From Rhizoclosmatium globosum (lineage: Eukaryota; Chytridiomycota; Chytridiomycetes; Chytridiales; Chytriomycetaceae), in contig MCGO01000118.1 in assembly GCA_002104985.1 (NCBI GenBank), forward strand, positions 1 to 64,000: 64,000 bases of DNA, in the 5' to 3' direction. Positions within the stretch are counted from its first letter, which is position 1. The number at the start of each line of letters is the position of its first letter. Of the stretch, positions 33,357-45,680 are shown piece after piece. The position numbers and the translations under genes were made by a program. The notes beneath the pieces are model-generated. The model ran no database searches. It worked only from the letters and a program-made list of their open reading frames with translations, and was not told the DNA's origin.

Positions 33357-36300
33357 TTACTTGGCGATCGCTTTCTTGGCCAAATATGCAGCTTCAGCTT
33401 GCGCAACCAACAACTGACGTCCTTCATCCCCTGTTTCACTCACTAAACGCGTAAAGTACGCATCTTCCTGATCTCCACCCTTTTTCAACAACTCCGCTGG
33501 AGCACCATACTCGACTACATTTCCATCATTAAGAACCAAAACATAATCGTAATCGATGATTGTGTTCTGAACTCTCATATCAGTCACAAACATTTTATCA
33601 AACAGGACTTACCAAACGATGAGCTATGGTAAGGGTCGTAACTCCGGAAAACGCCCCTCCTTTATATCTCAATACTTTGGCAATCAATGCATCCGTGTTC
33701 AAATCGACTGCACTTGTCGCTTCATCCATAACAAAGAGCTTACTGCGTCGCAAAATGGCTCGAGCCAGGCACAGCAACTGTCGCTCTCCCACACTCAAAT
33801 TACCACCATTTTCGCTGATAAAAGCGTCCAGTTTTCCTGGGAGTTGTTCAACCATTTCTCGTAACTGTACATCAGAAATTGCGGACCACAATTCTGCATC
33901 TGTGTGCTTTCCAGTTGGATCCAGGTTGAAACGCAGGGTACCTCGGAACAAAAATGGGTCTTGTGGTACAATACTGAAAGAGGACCTCAGAGTTTTTAGT
34001 TTCAGCTTGGATGTATCAACGCCATCAATCGTAATGGTGCCCGTGGGGATGACAAGCCTGAACAAAGCCTGCAAAAGAGAACTTTTACCACTTCCTGTTC
34101 TACCTACGATTCCAACTGTGGAGCCGGCAGGAATCCTAATATTCAATCCTTTCAGCACAAGTTTCTCGTTTCTAGGATACCGCATTTTTAGATCAACCAC
34201 ATTAATTTCACCTTTCTGTGGCCATGAAGTTTCGGGAATAACTTCGTCTGTAGCATTTGGACAGGGCTCTGCAGGAATTTGAGTGTACTTCACAACTCGT
34301 TCCACACTCGTCATCAGATTCTCCGTTTCCGCGCTTTGTCTAAATGCCCATTGCACAACGCCAACTAAATTCAAGCTGTATGTCAGGACTAGTCCAACGC
34401 TTGAACTGCCAAGAGCCAAGGAATCGACTCGAGTGAACCCAACTGCACAGAGCGTTACGAATGCATTGAATACTGCTGCTACCAGATCAAGTCTCATTCC
34501 GAGCCAGCGGCCAAGACCCAAATATAGAACTGAAATTCTCGTATTTTCGTTTTGAAGGGACCCCAGGTTTTCGACAAATCTTGTCTGTGCGCCAAAGGCA
34601 CGTACAGTGCTCAATCCTTCCAGCGTTGCAGGAATTGTAGAGTATATGGGGGATCGGGTAATAGCCTCTTCGCGTTTGATTTGACGGGACGTTTGAACAA
34701 ACATTGTGCGTAAATACCAGAAAGCTAATGAAATGAATGGAACTGAGACCAAGACGACAGGCATGTAGTAGATGGCGAGAATAAGTGTAGCGATGGAGGA
34801 TAATGCTGCATTGACAAAATCAAAGAAAGTCCAAGGAAGAGACTCGTCCATTCGATTCAAATCAGACGATAAGCGACTGAAAGGAAGTTAAATACAATTA
34901 AATAAATCAATAGAACTTACTTTAAAATTCTGCCAACTGGGTTCTCGACAAAGAACTGCATTTCGGCTCCGAATACACTTCGAACAAGTTTCTCGGACAG
35001 TTTCAATGAACTTTCAATGCAGACTATAAAGAACATCAAGGTTCTGGTCCCAACACTGGTCAGAGTAACGAGTGTAAGAATGAGAAACAGGATCCACCAC
35101 TTTGACTCTTGTTGTCCAGATGGAGATTGCGAGGACCATTGACCGACCCACCAATCAGTCACAATCAACATCGCTTGTCCAGCGACGCAGAGAATTGAGA
35201 GAACAATTAGCATGAACCATGAAGAGCCGGCGCGGAAATAATCCCTGTAGACAGACAACGACACGGATCCTTTCGCAGCTTCTTCTTTGGTGAAAACAGC
35301 TGGAGGAGCGACATTCTCTTTCGTTTCTCCATTCACGATAGTATCATCTTCAACTTCGACAGATTCATCCATAACTGTTTCCTGAACGCTTTCTCCACTG
35401 TTTCCCGCATAAAACTCTTGCATCACCGCCGAGAACCCAGACTCAACTTTCATAACATCTTCAAACTTGCCAAGTCCAGCAACGCGACCATTTTCCATCA
35501 ATAGTACGTCTCCATCAGTTACATACTGAAGCTGATGCGTAACTAGAATTCGTGCACGCCCAGCCAGGAATCCCATGATGCAGTTGTCAAAAATCTGCCG
35601 ACCAACTTTCGCATCAACTGCAGCGAGAGGATCGTCTAGAAGAACCAACTCTGCGGTAGAATAACATGCCCTCGCCAATGCAACACGTGCTTTTTGACCT
35701 CCACTCAGAGTAATTCCTCGCTCACCCACAATCGTATTGAGACCATGTTCAAAGCTCTTTAAATCTCGTTCCAGGGAACACGCTTTGATGACTTGATTTA
35801 GTCTCTCGACGTAGAGGGCTTCTCCAAACACGATGTTGTCTTGAATGGATCCAGTAATAATCCATGGACTCTGACCGGCGTAACTAATTCTAAGTCCATT
35901 TCGAGTGTAAAAACCTCCATATGATCCATTTCCCGCAAGATGCCATTCAAAAGACTGCTCTTTCCAGCTCCGACAGGACCAATGATACTCAAAAGACTTC
36001 CCGTTTTCAAATGCAGATTGATGCTTTCCAGAATGTACTTCACAGGTTCTACAGGGTCAAGAAGAGGCTTCAACGCGATAGTTTCCTGTCGCGTGCGATT
36101 TGAAAGCAGCCAATTCGACTTTGCTGGTTGAGTTTGAGTTGAGGAGGCCAAAGGAGACTTTGACCACTTGAATGAGCATTTATCCAACAGAATCAAAGTG
36201 GATTCGTCAGCACCATCTGGAATCACGTTTGACACAGCGGGCTCTATTTCTGGGAGCAAGAAAAATGTTTGAATTCGCTTGAATGAAACCAACGACTCCG

Positions 36301-37447
36301 TTGTGAACTGAAGAGCATAGGGGAATCGAAGACCCATATTCCATCTCAATGATTGTAATAGAGCAATACTTGTGAATACGTTACTTGGAGTCAGCACTCC
36401 TCCCATTAAATAAAATGAGACAAAAGCGAATAATTCAATAATGCAGGAGAATGCTTGGAAGAAGGACAAGTTGATGGCTCGAAGAAAGTATGCTTTTTTC
36501 ATCTGCGTTTAGAATCGTTAGTTGGGTACAGCCTCAGATGCCTTAATTTACCATAGAAACTTCCTCTTTTCTCAGATTATCAATGTTGTTGATTAATGGC
36601 TCCTCCCAAGCATAGAGTTTGACCATCATGATTCCCGTGAGCATGTCAGACAAGCTCTTCAAGCGAGAATCTCGAGGAGCCACAGATGCACGTCGATACT
36701 TTCCAAATAATTTAGAAATAAAGCCTTGGAGTGGGATCATAAGCAAAGTGGCACCAGACGCGACGAACGCAGCATTTCCGATTTGGTGATACAACAGTAC
36801 AGTGACGATGATGAGAATCAAGGGACCAATTCCAATGAATAAAAAGACAACTGAAGCTTCCTCAAACCGATTGAGATCGTTGGCAATAAGATTGACGATA
36901 AAGCCAGTGGAAGACGTGTGTGAAATGGACAGATTCATACATTTTCTGTATATAGCCGCAATGAAGCTTACGCGGAGAACCATGCCTAGTTTGGTGTTTA
37001 TCCATCGTGATCCATGACGAATGATCGCAGTGACAACACCAACGACCGACAAAATAAGAGCGTAACCAATGCCTTGACTAAAATCTCTTTCACTAGAATC
37101 TTGCTTGAACCAGAGGAGGAGGAGAGAGAGGATGTAAGCCGAAACAAGCATCAATCCCTCCTCCAACAAGTTTCCCACCAAAACAGCTGCCAAAGTCCAT
37201 CGATGCACCTTCAGAGTTGTCCATGCGAGAGAGGCTTTGTCTCCGTACCGAGCAACATCGTTATGCCAGGCACTGAGGATTTCATCAGCCAGTTTGGTCG
37301 AATCATCACTATCATCCAAATACGCCCAATCTTCACTGCCAAGCGTCTTTTGCGTCCTCTTGCAATGGCTTCGTTGATGTAGAAGAACAGCCATCGTGAG
37401 GGAAAACTGACAGACTGCCGCCGTCGAAATCGCTTGTCTGTTTGCAT
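33357..37447 (-). CDS. ABCC-type (MRP) ABC transporter, full length
   Basis: An ATP-driven exporter or vacuolar pump for organic anions or conjugates. Two transmembrane domains and two nucleotide-binding domains are present. NBD1: Walker A GPVGAGKSS, signature LSGGQKARVALARA, Walker B LVLLDDPLAAVD. NBD2: GRTGSGKSS, FSIVPQDPFLFRGTLRFNLDP, the degenerate signature LSVGERQLLCLARA usual for ABCC, and LFVMDEATSAVD, then AHRL split by an intron from NTIIDYDYVLVL. The N-terminus (RWLFFYINEAIARGRKR) matches the ABCC entry region, so TMD0 is absent. Frameshifts of one base occur near 37335 (between GRKR and TLGSEDW) and near 35912 (a GGG apparently reduced to GG after REMDHME). About five introns. It is divergent from the SGNH gene cluster (155 bp apart). 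Confidence 0.93.
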
Positions 37448-37602
37448 TCTAAAGTTAAATATGGCAAGGAAAAAAAGAAAGCCGCAGGGGGCTAAAGGCA
37501 AATTAGTGTTACGTCATCGACTTAACCAGATCTTTGATGATTCGGAAGTTGAATTAACAGTCTTCTCCTTTCCTGTTGTTTGGTGACAATTCTCCCACAA
37601 CA

Positions 37603-39286
37603 ATGCTCACTTTCAAACCTCCTCGACCACTGCCCCCTTCCTTCAGGAAAACATCTATTGCGATTGGTTTATGCTTATTTGCATACTTATGTATACTGGG
37701 GCCAGACATTGACACGTTGTCGTTTGATTCAAGTCAGGCCATTCAGTCTGATTCTAATCTCGCGCCAGAATTTAAGTGGAGCCGATTCCTGAATGGAAAT
37801 AGCACAGACTTGAGCTCCATTAGGCCATCTCGGTCTGATTGTGGAGGAATGGCTCTGATGGATCTATACCGCGAAAGAAACCTTCCGTCATTTTGGATTC
37901 TAGTCGCTCATGGATCTGGTTTCATCATACGACCTCAAAATATGGAATTACTGCCATGTTCGCATTTGAGAAGTGCCAAGTTTTCAGTTGCCCTTGAGAA
38001 TGAGGTGTCTGATCCTAAATTCAACTTTCCTCTGGGTTATGCAATCCCAAACCAGACAGTTCCAGGAATATATCACATATACGCAAACTTAAAGGAATCG
38101 GAGTACCTGCCGCCTCGAAGATACGTTCTGTCAGCAAAACTGGAGTTTGGATTCATGTTTGAGACCCGAACAGGTTGGCTCGATTTTCTATGGCGTTATA
38201 TACTAACGTTTTTAATAATGCAGGTGTTATTGAGTTTGGAGCAGCTCAGATTAAGGATACTGAGAAAATTCTCTTTAACGCTGAGGTGGTGGTGTGGAAT
38301 AACGACACCACCCCTATCCAAGGCTCTCACACAACAGTCATAGATATCACAGAACTTCCATACCAAACAAAGCAATCAAATCTGTACGAGCTATGCTCTC
38401 TACATCAACTATCAACTATGCGTATTTATCGCGACCATCAGTCTCTCAATCCAACAGAATGCTTGATACCTGAATTCACACCACGGAATCTTGTAGCTCC
38501 TTCACCCGAACATAATCTTACTCCTCAATGGCTTCATATAGTCGGAGATTCCAACTCCCACATGCTCTTCAAACACTTAACCAGACACAAACTCTCGCTC
38601 AAACAATGTTGGTCAGGCCACTATCCCTCCCCAGTTGTATGTACATACCCATTTGATGGGCAAGCACCAGCCCACGGAATTCATTTCGTCGTCTACACAA
38701 ACTGGTTTCTGGACGTGGATGTCTACCTTTTCCTAAGAACGCTTTTCACAGTTGGGACTTGGAACGTTTCTTCCAAGAATACCGTCACTTCCTTCCCCAA
38801 AACGAGGAAGACCCCGAATCGGAGTATGGAATTTTAATGGCCCGAGTCAAGGACACATATCCAATGCCTGCTCGAACAATTGTCAGTTTTGGTTCTCATT
38901 GGGATCACCAGACACCCTACGGCATGACGAAAACCATGAATGCAGTCGTACATCAAATTGAGAATCAAAAGGAACGTGAATGGTACAAGAAAACTGCCCG
39001 GTTCGTGGCGGAAACTGCGGTCCTGACTTCACAAATTCCACCAAAATACGTGGGACGAACATATCATCAGCAGAACGCGAGAATAATGGAGAGAAACAAT
39101 GTAGTCTTGGATATATGTAGAGCTAATGGGCTTCAATTTATTGACCAGTTTGGTTGGGGTCAAGCGTGGGGAGTATGGAAAGAGCCAGGGGATGCATATC
39201 ATTTCAAGGAAGATGGATGGAAGAACGGAATGGTCTATTCGAGAATGGCGGATACTTATTTAATGGACATGGGATTTCGCGTTTGA
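37603..39286 (+). CDS. Membrane-anchored SGNH-like protein, copy A
   Basis: First of three tandem paralogues. An N-terminal hydrophobic anchor (TSIAIGLCLFAYLCIL) suggests a type II Golgi/ER membrane protein. A lumenal domain with several N-glycosylation sequons (NGNSTD) follows, with the paralogue-conserved DPKFNFPLGYA and P-IYHI-ANL. The second half is an SGNH/GDSL-like esterase fold: LHIVGDSNSHMLFKHL (nucleophile block), VCTYP, IVSFGSHWDHQTPYGM, and a C-terminal catalytic DxxH in GDAYHFKEDG, as in PMR5/TBL, CAS1 and NXPE acyltransferases. I infer O-acyl transfer or removal on glycans; the substrate is unknown. One intron (38174-38223). One frameshift near 38715 before FPKNAF. It is the best preserved copy. 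Confidence 0.78.
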
Positions 39287-39350
39287 TAAATCAAAAAGAT
39301 AGAATGAATGATGAGATTAATTCACTAGTGAAGCTGTCAAAACTCGAAAA

Positions 39351-41006
39351 ATGCCCAAAACTTCAATTCCGTATCATCTATCGTATCGAAAAGCCTTTAT
39401 AGCTATTTCATTGTGCATCGTCATATCATTCTCGATTCTGCAGCCTGAAGTCGATTCAAAATGGTTTCCGAATGGATCTCCAAAGATTATTCTGACCAAC
39501 GCCGACACAACTCAAGAGTTCATATACGGAAACAAATCTGACTTGAATGAATTAATCCGCACATTACCTTCAAACGGCCTCGAATGTGGTGGCCTCTCCA
39601 CAGCAACCCTTTTTCAGTCACGAAACCAACCAACATTTTGGACGCTCGCATCACTCGGAAGCTCCACCTTTTTCATTCTCCCTCTAAATAGAAGCATTCT
39701 TCCATGCGCACACTTGAAACATGCGAAATTCTCAGTCTCTCTTCTGAATGAACCTTCAGAACCTAAATTCAACTTTCCACTGGGCTATGCAACGCCAAAT
39801 GACACAATACCAGGGATTTATAACATTCATACGAATTTATCTCCGAATACGTGCTTACCGCAACGTCGATATGTTGTTTCCGTGAAAATGGAGTTTGGGT
39901 TTCTGTTTGATACACCAACAGGTTTGATTTCCTATTTTCGAGGTGCCTTCATTGTGTAGTTAAACAGTATTTAAGGTGTTCACGAATTTGGAACTGCTGA
40001 AATCAGGAAACTGGAAGGAAACGAACAATATGTTAAGTTCAACAACGATACAACTCCAATTCAGACAGACGGCGATGGAATAGTCGACTTTACAAATACT
40101 GGATGCTACAAGCCATAGATTCTCAACGTTTATGTACGTTGCCCAATTTGAAACGTTGCGCGTGTACAGAGATTTCAAGTCTTTGATTCCGCTCGGCTGC
40201 ACTATTCCTGAGTATACACCACAACCATGTTTCCTCTTCGCAAAACCAAAATGTGACGCAGAAATGGCTTCATTTTGTTGGAGACTCCAACACACACCGT
40301 CTCTTCAAACATCTGACTGAATACAAACTTGAGCTGACTCATTGCTTCTTCGGAAAATATCCGTCGCCAATCATTTGTACATACCCACCAACACTCCCAT
40401 CTCCCCCGACTCATGGAATCACGTTTGCAGTATACACGAATTGGTGGTTAACGCCCTTGACTCACCCACGAAATGCATTCCAAGGATGGACGTTGACGCA
40501 TCTCCTCGAAAAAGACCCATACCGCACATTTATACCAAAAAAAGAACGTAAACTCATCTGGAAACGTGTCAAATCGACACAGAACCTTCCAATTCGGACT
40601 CTCGTCAGCTTCGGATCGCATTATGAGCATCAAACACCGTTTGGAATGAACGTAACAATGAGTACAATCATACGACAGATGGAGAAGAGGAAAGAGAAAG
40701 ACTGGTACAAGAAGACTGCACGATTCATGTCTGAGTTCCCAGTCCTCACTTACCAACTCCCTCCAAACACGCCAAATCAACAGCCCATCAAAACAACATC
40801 GAATCAAAGAACGAAACCAAGTTGTCTTGAATGCGTGTCGCGAATCAGGGATGCAATACATGGACGTGTTTGGTTGGGGTGAGGCTTGGGGTGAATACAA
40901 ACAAATTGGTGATGCGAGGCATTTCAAAGAAGGGAAATGGAAGGGGATGGTGTATAATCGGATAGCAGATTCTATTTTATTGGACCTTGGATATCGAGTC
41001 CAATAA
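39351..41006 (+). CDS. Membrane-anchored SGNH-like protein, copy B
   Basis: Tandem paralogue of copy A, 64 bp downstream. It shares the anchor (AFIAISLCIVISFSILQ), EPKFNFPLGYATPNDT, CLPQRRYVVSVKMEFGF, the GDS block LHFVGDSNTHRLFKHL, VSFGSHYEHQTPFGM, ERNQVVLNACRESG and the catalytic pair as DARH. An intron (about 39922-39976) occupies the same position as in copy A. Three frameshifts are needed: near 40110, near 40245 just before the GDS block, and near 40800. Either the assembly has errors or the copy is decaying; conserved residues on both sides argue for recent damage or sequencing error. Confidence 0.72.
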
Positions 41007-41047
41007 AAAGACGAGCTGTCAAATTCCTATTCTCGAATTCATTCAAC

Positions 41048-42685
41048 ATGGCTCCAAGCAAGCGAACGACGCGGAAGTTCCTCTCTTCCTTATTTTCTAT
41101 CGGCATAGTTATATCAGTGTCACTGGTATTCTACATGACACTCGTTGACGATAAAGCTGAATCAACAGTGTCATCTAAATCTGACCAAGTCGTCATTGAC
41201 GCAAATGAGAATCTCCAAAGCTTTCTATACGGCACATCAACAAGTATTTCGCAACTATATCCAATCATACCACGAAAACCCAGACTTCAATGCGGGGGCC
41301 TGTCAAACTCAACACTCACAGAACTTCGTGGCCTCAATACTTTCTGGACACTCGAATCGCATGACAATGCATTCATTATTCGTCCTTCAAACGCAAGTCT
41401 CCTTCCATGCCTTTCCTCTCACTGGCGTGTTTTCAGTCTGGCTTGATGGCGACGTATTTGATCCTTCCGAGCCACGCTTTCATCTTCCACTCAAATTCGC
41501 AAAGAGAAACGATGAAGTACCTGGTTTATTTACGTTACATGCTGGATTGAAGAATGGAGAGTGTCTTCCGGCCCAAAAGTTTCGAGTGAATGCACTGTTG
41601 GAATATCATTCCCTGCCGCCTACACCTGAAGGTAAGGTCTTTTTTCTCTCGCTTTTAATGAGCTAAAATAATTTGAAGTCGCTGAATACGGAACGCGAGA
41701 GATTAATGCTGTGAAGTCATTATCAGAACGTGTTGTCGTCAACTTGAGTCCGTCCCCTTTTCCTGCAGCATCCCTCGACCTCACAAAGTACAAATGTCCT
41801 CGAAAATCAACCAAAAAGTTTCCATGCACGGTGCAGCAGCTTGAGTCTTTGACAGTATATCGGTACAACGACAAACTCAAACCCCTTGGCTGCACTGTAC
41901 CGATTTACACCCAATTCAAAGATATCCAACTCCTGTCAGATCGAAAATCGTATACAAGGGATCAATGGATTCATTTTGTGGGAGATTTACAACGAGAAAG
42001 TTGTTTTTGAAGCTTGCGGAGAAGGTTGGGCTCACCCCCGTCTCCGAAAAGTGCCATCAAACAGATTCAAAAAACGGAGTTATCATTTGTTTCAGAGATC
42101 CCCTTTATGTTGAAAAGAGGGCAGATATGGACGTGACAGTTTTGGTATTTACTCCATGGAGTCTTCAATCAAACGATACAACCCCCTAAATGCAATGGAG
42201 GGACAAAAGTTCCGTCAAATAATGGACCTGGATATGTATTGGAAAGTGTTGCCGAAATTGTGGAGCAAGAAACAGAAGCGTCTCATTTTCACGCGGACCA
42301 AGGGATTGGGTCTTCCACTGCGAACTGTTGTCGCTCTTGGGAATAATACCCTGAGCAGACTTACTATGGACGCAAAGAAGCTCTCAAGAGTTTATTTCGC
42401 CGTGTATATCCAACGACACATTTGAATCACTACAAGTCCTCAACCATATTTATTGGCGAAACAGCGTTGGTCCCGTCTCAAATACTCGATACTAAAAAGC
42501 CGTTTATGAATAATCGACGTGTCATGGAACGTAATCAAGCTGTGTTGGAAGTGTGTCGTGAATATGGGTTTCAGTATTTGGATCTGTTTGGATGGGGAGC
42601 AGCGTGGAACGAAGAAGCTGAGCTCCATGGGACTGCATACAGCCGAATGGCAGACACTGTTCTGTATAATCTGATTGATAATTAA
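41048..42685 (+). CDS. Membrane-anchored SGNH-like protein, copy C (diverged or decayed)
   Basis: Third tandem paralogue, 41 bp after copy B. The anchor (LSSLFSIGIVISVSLVFYM), LQCGGLSN, FWTLES and LPLKFAKRNDEVPG align with A and B. The nucleophile block is frameshifted exactly at the GDS (WIHFVGD then TTRKLFLKLAEK), so the Ser cannot be confirmed. The C-terminal block keeps ERNQAVLEVCREYGFQYLDLFGWGAAW and YSRMADTVL but has lost the stretch with the DxxH dyad; only EAELHG remains. At least four frameshifts are required (near 41415, 41990, 42190 and 42420). I consider it a pseudogene or catalytically dead copy. Confidence 0.6.
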
Positions 42686-42738
42686 AATGGATAATTGCTG
42701 AACCCACTTTGTTTTTTTGTGAGCAACCACTTACTCAA

Positions 42739-44033
42739 ATGGCGTACACTGAAGCCACACCACTCTCCCACGACACCAGTCCAAGCAGACCACCACCACC
42801 ACCGCCACTACCTTCGAGGCCACCACGATCCAAGGCATCGTACGTGTTCCGGCTGGTGTTCTTCTCGCTTTCGGGGCTGTTTACGATGGGCACGTTGTCG
42901 CTGCTTCTCGTTCTTGGGCTTCCGCTGGGCCTGGTCCACGCACCAACTTTTCGGTTCTTTGCGCGTGAATCAATTGCGACGATTGGATCGCTCGGGGCGA
43001 TTGTTCAGTGGTTTCTTGTTCCCGATTTGGAGTTTGTTGTTTCCGGCGACTCGGATCTCGGCGGGAAACAGCTGCTCTTTTGTAACCATGGCACGTTCTT
43101 GGACTGGTGGTTTCTGGGCTTGGTTATGTGAGTTGGTTTTGGTGGTTTCTGGTTCAGGGTTAACCCCTTCCACTAAATTGGTAATTACCAATTAGTTGGC
43201 ATCAAGGCAAGGGCTCTGGCGTCAAGATCATGCTCATGGATGTCCTCAAGTACATTCCATTCACGGGCTGGATCATGTGGTTCGACGGATTCGTGTTCTT
43301 AAAACAGAAATGGGCTCTCGATGAACCAATCTTGAAAAAGAGCTTGCCACCACTTGCGAATCGTCCAGCCGAACCACTTTCTCTGCTAATGTACCCAGAA
43401 GGCACTCTAGTGTATGGATCCAATATTGACCGATCCAAGGCATTCATTGAAAAAGAGAAAGAGCGAGTATTGGAGTCAGGCGAATACATTCCTCGTGTTC
43501 CAACCAATGTCATCTTGCCTCGCGCAAAAGGACTCCGTGCAACAATTCAATTATTGAATGCTCCAGGATCCATTTCCCCCGTAAAGTCTCTCTATGATGT
43601 CACGATGGGTTACTGGCCTTCTTCCCGTGGCTTTGAGACCGGCGTGTATCCTTTTGACTCTGTCAGTCCGTTTACCGTGTTTGGTACTGGTGGAGATGCT
43701 CTAACTCGTGTCTGCATTGATTTTCGTAGAATGGAGGGTTCCAAGAATGGTGTGGATGCGTTGAATAAGGCGACAGATGATGAGTTTTATGTTTGGCTTA
43801 ACAAGAGGTGGGAACTGAAAGACAATTTGTTGGCATACTTTCACGAATCTGGGAAGTTTGAAGGATTTGCTGGAAGTATCGATGATGAAAGAGTTGTTGT
43901 CGAATCTGAGTCTGTCAAGACATTCAAGATTGTCCCGCGATTCGTGGACTTTGTTCGCATCATTGGAGCGTTTATTGTATTATGGGGCATAATTGCCGCC
44001 ATTGCCATTCTTGCCATTTACACAAAGAAATAA
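42739..44033 (+). CDS. Lysophospholipid acyltransferase (AGPAT/LCLAT1-like, PlsC family)
   Basis: Exons 42739-43127 and 43196-44033 give 1227 nt, 408 residues. PlsC acyltransferase motifs are NHGTFLDW (motif I, NHx4D), the region GFVFLKQKW (motif II), YPEGT (motif III, about 43390) and VPTNVILPRAKG (motif IV). Two hydrophobic N-terminal segments (FRLVFFSLSGLFTMGTLSLLLVLGLPLGLV) and a C-terminal helix (IIGAFIVLWGIIAAIAILAIY) anchor it in the ER or outer mitochondrial membrane. It acylates lysophosphatidic acid or another lysophospholipid; the architecture resembles AGPAT3/4/5 and LCLAT1 more than AGPAT1/2. The Pro-rich N-terminus (RPPPPPPLPSRPP) is lineage-specific. No frameshift. Confidence 0.92.
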
Positions 44034-44075
44034 AGACGGATGCTGGAATATCTTTCATTGACCGAAAACAAGGCT

Positions 44076-45539
44076 TTATTCCATCTTGGTATATGTCGGT
44101 TCATTCTCAACAGAGTGTGCAACACTCCGTTCATACACATAATACCGAAACCTTTTATCCTTTCCACTCTTGAACAATTCCTCAACGACTCTCTTTCCAT
44201 ACAAGTCGCCGTCCAGTGTCCAATCCAACAACTCCTTTCTCCCAAAATCCTCACAGAAAACAACACGAAATCCTGACTTTGCCATGCGTTCTTCAAACTC
44301 AATAGTGTAGTTTGAGAATCTGCTCACCCTTAATTCGGTGGTGATGTAGATTCTTGCACCAGCCTTGTCAGACAGATACTGTGTACATACTGGTGGAACC
44401 AATTCAGCATGCATGGCATCATAGCAAATATCAGCTCCATAAATCACGTCAAACTTGTCGGTCAGAGGCAGTTGTTTCTCATCAGAAACCCAAGCCCAAT
44501 CCAATTTGAGTACAGACACAGCGTCAGCGCAATCGTTGGCTTCCACATTCACGATAGCGTTATCTAGGACTTTATCAAGATAGTCTGTAGCATAAACATG
44601 TTTGGCGCCGTACTTTGCGGCAGCAATTCCTACAACTGCAGTTCCACAACCCAATTCCAAGATAGGACTTGTGAGCACAGGTATTTTCTTGCGTGCAATA
44701 AAGTACGCAAACCTTCGTTTTTGAGTTAACTGTAAATAACTGACACAACTGCTTAAACTGCAAGACAAACTCACAAGCATCCAGCCTTCCATACATTAGC
44801 CCCAACATCTTCATCCGTACAACTCATTTCATGAACATCAATCACCGTTTCTCCATCAAGTTCCATTCTCCGCACCCACTGACTCGCAACAACGGGCACG
44901 TCTTGAGGGTTCGGAAGTATACATGTATAGTGGATTTCGGTATACAAATTATACAAATTATACATGTATAGTATGCATGTACTGCATTGTGTATAGTTTG
45001 TTGACAGACAGAATCAGATAAATTGATGGTGTGAGTAAAACCCACAAGATTGCTCAGGTTTCTAGAGCTTTTGACTCAACTAGCATGCTCAGCTCTAGTC
45101 AATTACTCGCTTAATCATTGGTTAATGATATTGGGTTGTTCCCTCCCCTTTTAATCCCTGACCACCCTTTCTCGAACTCCACTATACACGTATAGTAAAT
45201 TTTGAACCTCAAATTATACGCGTATAGTATACGTATATCAACTATACATGTATATGTATAGGGCGAACCCTAAATACAAGCAAGCAAGCTCGCAACCCTC
45301 TCCATTTCACAGTCTAGATCCACAGAGTCCAATGGAACCCGTTTCGTCCATACACTCATGAGAGAAGTCAACCAGTTTGAGATATGCTTTTCGAGTGTTG
45401 TGTCTGTAAATTGGCATCTGGCTGACAAGAATGAATTGATTTGGTCAAGCACTGGATTTACGGCCTTGACACTGCGCTTGTCTACTGAGAGTAAGCATGT
45501 TTCGAGGGTTTCGATATCGACTGAAGGATGGGTCTGCAT
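44076..45539 (-). CDS. Class I SAM methyltransferase, METTL21/EEF2KMT type, copy 1
   Basis: Exons 45278-45539, 44775-44901 and 44076-44712 give 1026 nt, 341 residues. The methyltransferase-16 family layout is present: a VWKAGCLFAYF lead-in, motif I ILELGCGTAVVGIAAAKYGAKHV, acidic ATDY, LDWAWV, and the post-motif DVIYGADICYD. Proteins of this group methylate lysines on translation factors and chaperones; the substrate here is unknown. The N-terminal 120 residues (all-helical) match FAM86/EEF2KMT architecture. Intron 1 (376 nt, 44902-45277) is packed with AT-rich palindromes. It is convergent with the acyltransferase (42 bp) and tandem with copy 2. Confidence 0.85.
44902..45277. repeat. AT-rich palindromic repeats in methyltransferase intron
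   Basis: The intron contains repeated inverted motifs TATACATGTATAGT, TATACGCGTATAGT, ACTATACACGTATAG and similar, near 44918, 44960, 45180, 45215 and 45240. They can form hairpins in either strand. The copy-2 methyltransferase lacks this intron (its coding sequence is continuous here), so the intron and its repeats are specific to copy 1. Confidence 0.8.
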
Positions 45540-45680
45540 TTGTTGGAGATTTTATGACTTTGATGTCAAATTTGGAAAAACACGTGTTTTTTGGGTGTGG
45601 CCTTTCAGCACACATACGAACTCATGGTTTGTTTTTTGGCTGTTTGATAAGGCACACATATACTGTATAATTAGGTATAT

